A DNA stretch of 9,102 nt from JBGPIT01 sp041485125 (GTDB taxonomy: Bacteria; Desulfobacterota; Binatia; UTPRO1): contig JBGPIT010000202.1 in NCBI GenBank assembly GCA_041485125.1, forward strand, positions 1-9,102. The letters run 5' to 3'. Below the pieces are notes generated by a model that had not been told where the DNA came from, searched no databases, and was given only the letters and a program-made list of their open reading frames with translations. Positions within the stretch are counted from its first letter, which is position 1. Every line of letters begins with the position of its first letter. Shown one piece after another: positions 1-6,090 of the stretch. The translations under genes and the position numbers were made by a program.

Positions 1-1724
1 ACCAGCCTCGGATCGTGGGTGTCGCGATGCTGCGCCAAGTGCGACATCAGGAGGTGATGGCGCACCAGCAATTCCCACTGCGCGGTGTCGTCCTCGTTGA
101 GACCGAGTCGGCCGGCGATGCGGCGGACGTAGTCCGCGCCGCGCTCGGCGTGACCGCCGCCGTGGCCCTTGCCGATGTCGTGGAACAGCATGGCGAGGAA
201 GAGCAGGTCGTGACGCTCGATGTCGCGCATCACCTCGGTCAGCAGCGGCGCGAAGTCCTTGAGCTCGCCGCGCCGGAGCCTCTCGAGCTCGCGGATACCG
301 ACCAGCGAGTGCTCGTCGACGGTGTAGATGTGGTACAGGTTCCGCTGCACCAGGCAGTCGATACGCGAGAACTCCGGGAAGAGCGCGCACAGCACGCCCG
401 TCGAGTGCAGCTCGCGCAGCGTCTCGTACACATTGTGCTTCCAACGCAGGACGTCGAGGAAGGGACGCATGAAGCGCGGATCGCTACGCTCGGCCTCGCC
501 GATCAGCTCGAGGTGCTCGCGGATCAGCCGCTTCGTCCCTTGCGTCAGCTCGACGCCGTGACGTTGCGAGTCGCGGAAGAGCGTCACCAGATTGGTCGGG
601 TCGCGACGCAGATCCTCGGGCCCCGTGACCGAGAGGGTGCCGTTCAGGATCCAGATACCCTCGCGGATCTCGCGCCCCACCACCCGGCCGAACAAGCGAT
701 AGGGATACGGCCGCTCGAGCACACGCTCGATCACCGCGTCGGAGAAGCGCTGCACCGCGCTCGCGTGCGTGAAATAGGTCTTCATGAAGGGCTCGGCGAT
801 CGGACGGCCGTTCTCCTCGCGGAACCCGAGCTCCTCCGCGATCCGGTCCTGGAACTCGAACGAGAGCAAGTCCTGGTGCGTGCCGGTGAGGATATGGAGG
901 GCGTTGCGGACGCGGAAGACGAAGTCCTGCGAGGCCTCCAGCTCGGCGAGCTCGCGGTCGTTGATGACGCCCTTCAGCACCAGCTCGCGCGTCCCCTTCA
1001 CCTTGTACTTCACCTTCGCGAGCCACATCGCGGTGTGGATGTCGCGCAAGCCGCCCGGGCCTTCCTTCAGCTGCGGCTCGAGGAGGTAGATCGAGTCGCC
1101 GTAGCGCTGGTGACGGTCGCGGCTCTCGCCGAGCTTCTCGCGGTAGAAGCGCGCGGCGTTCTTCTTCAGCACTTCCGCTTCCATGGCGTCCTCGAACTCG
1201 GCGTAGAGCGTAGGGTCGCCGCAGAGGAAACGCGCGTCGAGGAGCGCCGTCTTCACCTTGAAGTCCTTCTGCGCGAGCTGGGTGCAGGCGGCGATGGTGC
1301 GGCTCGCGTGCCCGACGGTGAGGCCGGCGTCCCACAAGGTGTAGAGGATGCGCTCGGCGACGGTCTCGACGTAGGCATTCACGCGCCACGGATAGAGCAC
1401 CAACAAGTCGATGTCGGAGGCCGGGTTGAGCTCGCGGCGGCCGTAGCCGCCCTGCGCCGCGATCGTGCAGCGGTGGTCGGCCAGGACGTAGCGGCTGGTG
1501 TACTCGGCGGTCGCCGACTCGAAGAGGAATGCGATCAGGCGGTCGATCGCGTCGGTGTAGACGCTGACGACGGCCCTGCCGCTCGCACCCGAACGGTGGC
1601 GCGCGGCGATGGTCTGGTGCACCGCCGCGAGGTACTCCTTTGCGATCGTGCTCAGGTCGGCTGCGCCGTCGCCGACCGATGGGAGCTCGGGCATCGCGCC
1701 GATCAGCTCGGGCGCCGGGATCAC
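1..1724 (-). CDS. glnD: GlnD, bifunctional PII uridylyltransferase/uridylyl-removing enzyme (3' end outside window)
   Basis: GlnD senses glutamine and adds or removes UMP on PII proteins, which control glutamine synthetase and nitrogen genes. The frame is open from GTG 1724 to the left edge: 574 whole codons of an expected 850-950. The nucleotidyltransferase signature is intact, with GGYGRRELNPASDIDLL at 92-108, including Gly92-Gly93 and the metal ligands Asp104 and Asp106. The family motif GPGGLRDIH lies at about 222-230. The HD hydrolase domain that removes UMP shows His472 (VDEHSL), His515-Asp516 (MLFHDIGKG) and RHHLLMSHLAQHRDTHDP at the edge. The two C-terminal ACT domains that bind glutamine fall outside. 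GTG 1724 is 19 bases after the amidase stop but has no clear ribosome site; ATG 1694 (residue 11) is the alternative. Being last visible in the array suggests transcription from upstream. No promoter-like element was recognised in the short gap. Confidence 0.95.
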   Translation of the reverse strand, partial: MIPAPELIGAMPELPSVGDGAADLSTIAKEYLAAVHQTIAARHRSGASGRAVVSVYTDAIDRLIAFLFESATAEYTSRYVLADHRCTIAAQGGYGRRELNPASDIDLLVLYPWRVNAYVETVAERILYTLWDAGLTVGHASRTIAACTQLAQKDFKVKTALLDARFLCGDPTLYAEFEDAMEAEVLKKNAARFYREKLGESRDRHQRYGDSIYLLEPQLKEGPGGLRDIHTAMWLAKVKYKVKGTRELVLKGVINDRELAELEASQDFVFRVRNALHILTGTHQDLLSFEFQDRIAEELGFREENGRPIAEPFMKTYFTHASAVQRFSDAVIERVLERPYPYRLFGRVVGREIREGIWILNGTLSVTGPEDLRRDPTNLVTLFRDSQRHGVELTQGTKRLIREHLELIGEAERSDPRFMRPFLDVLRWKHNVYETLRELHSTGVLCALFPEFSRIDCLVQRNLYHIYTVDEHSLVGIRELERLRRGELKDFAPLLTEVMRDIERHDLLFLAMLFHDIGKGHGGGHAERGADYVRRIAGRLGLNEDDTAQWELLVRHHLLMSHLAQHRDTHDPRL

Positions 1725-1743
1725 TGGTCGATTGTGCCGGAGT

Positions 1744-3402
1744 TCAGAGGGTCTTCGCCAGCCGCGCATCGCCGAAGAAGTCGGCGACGCCGAGATAGAG
1801 CCCTTCGACGACCTCGGCCTGGTAATCCTCGGTCGCGAGGCGGCGTCCCTCGACCGGATGGCTGAGGAACGAGGTTTCGACCAGGACGCACGGCATGTAG
1901 GCGCCGACCAGGACGTAGAACGGCCCGCGCTTCACACCGAGGTCGCGCACATCGGGATAGCGGTTCCGCAGCCGCGACAGCATGCGGTACTGGAGCCGCT
2001 CCGCCAGCGCGTTCGACTCCTCCTCTTTCCCGGACTGGACCAGGTCGCTCAGGATGAACGAGAGACTGCCACGCGGGGTGCGGAAGCCGGGACCGTTCTC
2101 CATCTTGGCGAGCCGGATGGTGGCACGGTCGTTCGAGTTGTTGAGCGTGTAGGTCTCGATCCCGTGCAGTCGGCCCGCCACGTCGGCGTTGGTGTGGATC
2201 GAGATGAAGAGGTCGGCGCCGCGCGCGTTCGCGAAGGCGGTGCGCTCGGCGAGCGTGCGGGTCACGTCGCTCGTCCGGGTGAGGACGACCTCGGCGTGGA
2301 GCCCATCCTCGAGCCGGCGCTTCAGCTTCTTGGCGATCGCGAGGGTGACGTCTTTCTCGAGGACGCCATCGACGCCCTGCGCGCCGGGATCGTTTCCGCC
2401 GTGCCCGGGATCGAGGACGATGCGCCGGATGACCGACGGCTCTGCGCCCCGGGCGCGTTTCTCGTTCGGCTCGCGTCGCGACTCCGGCTCTTTCGTCTCA
2501 CGCGCGGCCTTGTCGGACGGTCGCTCGGCGGTCGCGATGCGGTCGCGCTCCGCGTCCGAGTTGTCGCCGTCGGCACGTGGAGTCGCGGGCTCAGGCGCGG
2601 CGACGGGGCCGCCGTCGGCTTTCGGCTTGGCGTCGTGGATCGCGCTCGCCAGCTCGTCGGGCGCGGTCGACGCTTTCGCGCCGAAACGGCCGGCGCCGCC
2701 GGTCGATTCGCGTCCGGCGCCGGCACGCTGGCGCTCTCGGGTCGTGTCTTCAGCGTCGGGAGAGGCAGCGTGTGCGGTGTTCCCCGAGGGTGCGGCCGAT
2801 GCGCTCGCGGCGCTCGCCTCGTCGCCGCGCGCGGCGGTGCCCTGGGCCTCGTTGTCGCCGCTCGCGCGTGCGACCGTCGGCGCCCCGCCCTCGGGCGCCG
2901 GCCGGCCGGCGATGTCGATCACGACCCGCGGCGGGTCGGTGAGCTCGGAGACCGAGTGCTTGGTGACGCTGGTGAGATCGAGGACGACGCGCGCGGTGCG
3001 GGCGGTGAATTGCCCGGTTCGGATCTGCTGCAGGAGACCGTCCTCGACGCCGATCGGCCGTGCAGCGCCGGAGCCGAGACGCGCGTTCGAGAAGTCGATG
3101 ACCAAGCGCGCCTTGCTGCCGTGCCCCGGCCCGCCCGGCAAGACGCTCACCTCGTACGGAACCTGGCGTGACAGGATCACGATCACGCGCGTCGAGCTGC
3201 CGTCGGCGCTGTAGCGAACCCGCTCGATCTGCGCCGGTGTGGCCGATTCGTCGATCGCCGCGCGGACCTCGGACGCGGGAACGCATGCGAGAACGAGAAG
3301 GACTACCGCGACGGCGAGAGGACCTGCACCCGAGGCGCGGCGCATCGTCGCCGCGGCCGGGGGCGCGGACCACAGGCCTTCAATCGTCGTGCGGATGGTC
3401 AT
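1744..3402 (-). CDS. Periplasmic N-acetylmuramoyl-L-alanine amidase (AMIN + Amidase_3, AmiC-like)
   Basis: A 552-residue zinc amidase that would cleave the bond between N-acetylmuramic acid and the first L-alanine of the stem peptide, as AmiB and AmiC do when daughter cells separate. The N-terminus has Arg21-Arg22, a hydrophobic stretch at about 28-40 and an Ala-rich cleavage region near 45-50. A VLAC sequence at 37-40 is a poor lipobox, so a soluble periplasmic form is favoured. The AMIN domain (about 57-166) normally targets the enzyme to septal peptidoglycan or to its activators. A 155-residue linker rich in Ala, Arg, Glu and Asp follows. The Amidase_3 domain (about 325-545) has zinc ligands His334 (LDPGHGG), Glu349 (LEKDVTL) and His403 (SIHTNAD), and catalytic Glu509 (LVETSFLSHP). 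The start at ATG 3402 has a strong ribosome site and overlaps the mutS TGA by four bases, so translational coupling is likely. It ends in TGA, 19 bases before glnD. Confidence 0.95.
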   Translation of the reverse strand: MTIRTTIEGLWSAPPAAATMRRASGAGPLAVAVVLLVLACVPASEVRAAIDESATPAQIERVRYSADGSSTRVIVILSRQVPYEVSVLPGGPGHGSKARLVIDFSNARLGSGAARPIGVEDGLLQQIRTGQFTARTARVVLDLTSVTKHSVSELTDPPRVVIDIAGRPAPEGGAPTVARASGDNEAQGTAARGDEASAASASAAPSGNTAHAASPDAEDTTRERQRAGAGRESTGGAGRFGAKASTAPDELASAIHDAKPKADGGPVAAPEPATPRADGDNSDAERDRIATAERPSDKAARETKEPESRREPNEKRARGAEPSVIRRIVLDPGHGGNDPGAQGVDGVLEKDVTLAIAKKLKRRLEDGLHAEVVLTRTSDVTRTLAERTAFANARGADLFISIHTNADVAGRLHGIETYTLNNSNDRATIRLAKMENGPGFRTPRGSLSFILSDLVQSGKEEESNALAERLQYRMLSRLRNRYPDVRDLGVKRGPFYVLVGAYMPCVLVETSFLSHPVEGRRLATEDYQAEVVEGLYLGVADFFGDARLAKTL

Positions 3403-4967
3403 CGTTGCCTCCCCCCCACCGCTTCCACCAGCGCGTGCAGCTCGTTCAACGCCTCGATGGGCGTCATCCGGCTGACGTCGAGCTGGCGTAGCCTACGCTC
3501 GACCGCCCCGCCCTGCAACGCGAAAAGGCCGAGCTGCTCTGCCGCCGGCGGTGCCGACGCGGTCATCGGCGGCGGACCTTCCGACGCCAATTCCCCGCGC
3601 TCGAAGGTCGCCAGCAGGCCGCGCGCGCGGCTCACGACGGCCGGCGGCAAGCCCGCCAGACGCGCCACCTCGACGCCGTAGCTCCGGCTCGCCGGGCCCG
3701 CGACGATCCGGCGCAGGAAGATGATCTCGTCCTTCCATTCCCGCACCGCGACCGAGCAGTTGCGGAGACGGGGTGCCTGCCGCGCGAGCGCCGTGAGCTC
3801 GTAGTAGTGGGTCGCGAAGAGCGTCTTCGGACGGCGCGCGTCCTCGTGCAGGTGCTCGACGACCGCCCACGCGATCGCGATGCCGTCGAAGGTGCTGGTG
3901 CCACGGCCGATCTCGTCGAGGATGACCAGGCTCCGGTCGGTGAGCTCGCGCAGGATGTGCGCCGTCTCGCGCATCTCGACCATGAAGGTCGAGTCGCCGG
4001 CGGCGAGGTTGTCGGAGGCACCGACGCGGGTGAATACGCGGTCGACGATGCCGATCCGCACCTCCGCGGCCGGCACGAAGCTCCCCATCTGCGCCATCAC
4101 CACGATGAGCGCGACCTGCCGGAGATAGGTCGACTTGCCGGCCATGTTGGGACCGGTGATGAGGACGATCTGCTGGCTCTCGTCGAGGGTGCAGTCGTTC
4201 GGCACGAAGGCCTCATGCGCCAGCGATGCCTCGATGATCGGGTGGCGGCCGTCGCGGATCACGATCGCGTCACCGCGGTCGAGCCGCGGGCGGACGTAGC
4301 CGCGCTCGTGCGCGACGGTTGCGAGGGCGACCAGCGCGTCGAGGACGCCGAGCGCACGCGCGGTGTCGCCGAGCTCACGCTGGCGCGCGCCGACCTCGGC
4401 GACGAGCTCGGCGAAGAGCTCCGCCTCGAGCTGGCGCAGGCGCTCTTCGGCGCCGAGGAGCTTCCGCTCTTGCTCCTTCAGCTCCTCGGTCACGAAGCGC
4501 TCGGCGCCGGTCAGCGTCTGCTTGCGGGCGTAGTCGGCGGGAACGAGGTGCAGGTTCGGCTTCGTCACCTCGATCGCGTAGCCGAAGACGCGGTTGTAGC
4601 GGATCTTGAGCGACCCGATGCCGGTCCGCTTCCGCTCGCACGACTCGAGCGCCGCCACCCACCCGACGCCGTCACGCGCGAGCGCGCGGAGCTCGTCGAC
4701 CTCGCCGTGCACGCCGTCGCGCACCAGCGCCGAGCCGCGCAGCGCCGCCGGCGGATCGTCGACGAGCAGGCTCGTGATGCGCGCCTGCAACGCCGGCAGC
4801 GCATCGAGGGCGGCCGCAAGCTCGGCGACGAGACCACCGCCGCCATGGCGTTCGAGCTGCTCGCGTACGGTGCCGACGCGCACTAGGCCGGCGGCGAGAC
4901 GGCCGAGATCACGCGGGCTCGCGCTGCGCGCGCCGATACGGCCGGCGAGCCGCTCGAGGTCGCCCAT
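3399..4967 (-). CDS. mutS: MutS C-terminal piece (core, clamp, ATPase and dimerisation regions)
   Basis: A 522-codon open stretch from the first in-frame ATG after the internal TGA. It includes the rest of the core and clamp domains (SLKIRYNRVFGYAIEVTK at 119-136). The ABC-type ATPase has Walker A GPNMAGKST at 272-280, signature-region residues around 318-330, Walker B SLVILDE at 346-352 and the H-loop ATHYYE at 385-390. Then come the helix-turn-helix dimer segment (SRSYGVEVARLAGLPPAVV), a beta-clamp-binding-type motif QLGLF at 478-482, and a terminal helix (MTPIEALNEL) matching the MutS tetramerisation region. Every ATPase residue is intact. If translation reinitiates at ATG 4967, the only Shine-Dalgarno-like block (GGCGGGG) touches the start codon, so initiation would be inefficient. 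The product would resemble a MutS lacking its mismatch-binding domain. Its TGA stop overlaps the amidase ATG. Confidence 0.85.
   Translation of the reverse strand: MGDLERLAGRIGARSASPRDLGRLAAGLVRVGTVREQLERHGGGGLVAELAAALDALPALQARITSLLVDDPPAALRGSALVRDGVHGEVDELRALARDGVGWVAALESCERKRTGIGSLKIRYNRVFGYAIEVTKPNLHLVPADYARKQTLTGAERFVTEELKEQERKLLGAEERLRQLEAELFAELVAEVGARQRELGDTARALGVLDALVALATVAHERGYVRPRLDRGDAIVIRDGRHPIIEASLAHEAFVPNDCTLDESQQIVLITGPNMAGKSTYLRQVALIVVMAQMGSFVPAAEVRIGIVDRVFTRVGASDNLAAGDSTFMVEMRETAHILRELTDRSLVILDEIGRGTSTFDGIAIAWAVVEHLHEDARRPKTLFATHYYELTALARQAPRLRNCSVAVREWKDEIIFLRRIVAGPASRSYGVEVARLAGLPPAVVSRARGLLATFERGELASEGPPPMTASAPPAAEQLGLFALQGGAVERRLRQLDVSRMTPIEALNELHALVEAVGGRQR
3408..3412 (-). 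promoter_or_regulatory. Ribosome binding site of the amidase gene, inside the end of mutS
   Basis: GGAGG, preceded by more G residues, sits five bases before ATG 3402. It lies within the last mutS codons (GGG GGG AGG CAA CGA TGA). This is the strongest ribosome site in the window apart from the one at the right edge. It decides the amidase start in favour of 3402 over the internal ATG at 3345, which has no comparable site. Confidence 0.85.
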
Positions 4968-5042
4968 CCCCGCCAGCGCGGCGCGCAGGCTCTCGCGCAG
5001 CTCCGGCGTCTCGACCAGGATCTCGACTGCGTCGAGCCGGCG

Positions 5043-5045
5043 TCA
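5043..5045 (-). other. In-frame TGA codon inside mutS
   Basis: On the minus strand the reading frame runs ...CTC GCG ATC TGA CGC CGG CTC GAC..., that is SPLAI-stop-RRLDAVE. Family members usually have Glu, Arg or Ala at this non-catalytic position in the core domain. A single C-to-T change from CGA (Arg) would create this stop. TGA followed by C is known as a comparatively weak termination context in E. coli, so some readthrough is conceivable. Confidence 0.9.
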
Positions 5046-6077
5046 GATCGCGAGCGGGCTCGTGAGCGGCGCGACCAGCCACTGCCGCAGCGTGCGGCCG
5101 CCCATCGGCGTCGCCGTCCGGTCGAGCACCGCGAAGAGCGAGCCGCGACGCTCTCCGGGCGCGCCCTGCACCAGCGATAAATTGGCGCGGGTGGTCTGAT
5201 CGAGGATCAAGGTGTCGCGCGGGTGGTAGGGCTCCGGAACGCGCAGGTGGTGCAGGGTCGCGTGGCAGGTCTCGCGCAGGTAGGCGCGCAGACCACCGAG
5301 CGCGGCGAGCGCCGCGGCGCCGAGCGCGGGCGCGTCTGGAACCGACGCGAGCCAGGCCGACGCGTCGGCGGCGTCGTACCACGCCTCGGGAATGAGACTT
5401 CGGAAGACGTCGGGCGCGCGCACCCCGACGCGCTCGCTCGCGTCCTGCAACCGCGGCGACGACACGAGCTCCTTGACGCCGAGTCGCGCCACCTCCTCGG
5501 CGATCGCGTCGAGCACGTCGGTCGAGGCGAGTGCCCGCGGCGCCCCGCCGTCGGGAAGCGCGAGCGGCAGCTCCGCGATGCGGAGCTCGCCGGTCGAGAC
5601 GTCGGCGACGGCGAGCGCATACCCGTCGGCATCGGCGGCGAGGACGGCCAGGAAGCTCGCCGTCTTCGGATCGAGGCTCGCCTCGTCGAGCACCGTCCCG
5701 GGCGTGATCACCCGCACGATGTCGCGGTCGACGAGGCCCTTCGCGCCCTTCGGATCCTCGACCTGCTCGCAGATCGCAACCTTCAAGCCGGCGGCGAGCA
5801 GCTTCTGGATGTAGGGCTCGACGGAGTGGAACGGCACGCCGCACAGCGGGATCGGCGTCGGGTCGTGCTTGTTGCGAGCGGTGAGCGTGATGTCGAGGAT
5901 CGCCGCGGCGCGCTCGGCATCGTCGAAGAACATCTCGTAGAAGTCGCCGAGGCGGAACAAGAGAATCGCGTCGGGATGGCGCTCCTTGAGCCGCCAATAC
6001 TGCGCCATCATCGGCGTCATCTTGGTGGCCGCCACCTTCGTCGGCGTCATCTTCGTCCCCGCGCCCACCGCCGCCAC
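5043..6077 (-). CDS. mutS: MutS N-terminal piece (mismatch-binding and connector domains)
   Basis: This is the first 344 codons of mutS. The mismatch-recognition domain covers about residues 20-135 and includes RLGDFYEMF, in which Phe46 and Glu48 correspond to the intercalating Phe-x-Glu of the family, followed by GVPFHSVEPYI and KVAICEQ. The connector domain covers about 145-275. The core (lever) domain begins with LDQTTRANLSL and TPMGGRTLRQWL, then is cut after SPLAI by TGA. The piece would lack the ATPase, clamp and dimer interface, so alone it should not support repair. Three in-frame starts are possible. GTG 6077 is 13 bases after the VWA stop with a poor ribosome site. ATG 6050 has GGGG six bases upstream and is perhaps the best. 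ATG 6020 best matches the usual MutS N-terminus (MTPMMAQYW). A short repeated KMTP motif at residues 9-12 and 19-22 makes the choice uncertain. Confidence 0.85.
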   Translation of the reverse strand: MAAVGAGTKMTPTKVAATKMTPMMAQYWRLKERHPDAILLFRLGDFYEMFFDDAERAAAILDITLTARNKHDPTPIPLCGVPFHSVEPYIQKLLAAGLKVAICEQVEDPKGAKGLVDRDIVRVITPGTVLDEASLDPKTASFLAVLAADADGYALAVADVSTGELRIAELPLALPDGGAPRALASTDVLDAIAEEVARLGVKELVSSPRLQDASERVGVRAPDVFRSLIPEAWYDAADASAWLASVPDAPALGAAALAALGGLRAYLRETCHATLHHLRVPEPYHPRDTLILDQTTRANLSLVQGAPGERRGSLFAVLDRTATPMGGRTLRQWLVAPLTSPLAI

Positions 6078-6090
6078 GCCGCGTGCCCGC

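Larger units (their letters stand above)
3399..6077 (-). pseudogene. mutS: mutS, DNA mismatch repair ATPase, interrupted by one in-frame TGA
   Basis: MutS scans DNA for mispairs and small loops, then recruits MutL in an ATP-dependent manner. Read through the internal stop, this locus gives 892 codons, in the range of full-length MutS (about 850-900). All hallmarks are present: the mismatch-wedge Phe-Tyr-Glu at residues 46-48, Walker A, Walker B, the H-loop, a beta-clamp-type motif and the C-terminal dimerisation helix. The only defect is TGA at codon 345 (5045-5043). The start positions 6077 and 4967 differ by 1110 bases, an exact multiple of three, so no frameshift is involved. The 25 codons after the stop read as conserved MutS (RRLDAVE...LRESLRAAL), so the lesion is recent or is a base-call error. 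Whether the locus is dead, works as two pieces, or is rescued by readthrough cannot be told from sequence. The entries below describe the two open pieces. Confidence 0.85.

Noticed and set aside
484..1389. Minus-strand 301-codon frame inside glnD
   Set aside because: It is out of phase with the frame carrying the GlnD nucleotidyltransferase, GPGGLRD and HD motifs. Its product is Arg-rich and featureless.
15..3171. Long plus-strand open frames (15-1865 and 1609-3171) opposite glnD and the amidase gene
   Set aside because: They lie antisense to genes with intact catalytic motifs, have low-complexity Arg/Ala/Val/Asp-rich products and no recognisable domains. Long antisense open frames are expected in GC-rich codons.
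3280..3290. Lipoprotein signal (VLAC) in the amidase
   Set aside because: Leu at position -2 of the putative lipobox is atypical and a better signal-peptidase I site follows a few residues later, so membrane anchoring is not claimed.
4967..5045. Frameshift as the cause of the split mutS
   Set aside because: The two halves differ by exactly 370 codons and the intervening bases translate as MutS in the same frame, so only a stop codon separates them.
5022..5045. Selenocysteine or alternative-code decoding of the mutS UGA
   Set aside because: The position is a non-catalytic core-domain residue, the loop lacks bacterial SECIS hallmarks, and the four visible genuine stops in this window are all TGA with no other internal TGA.
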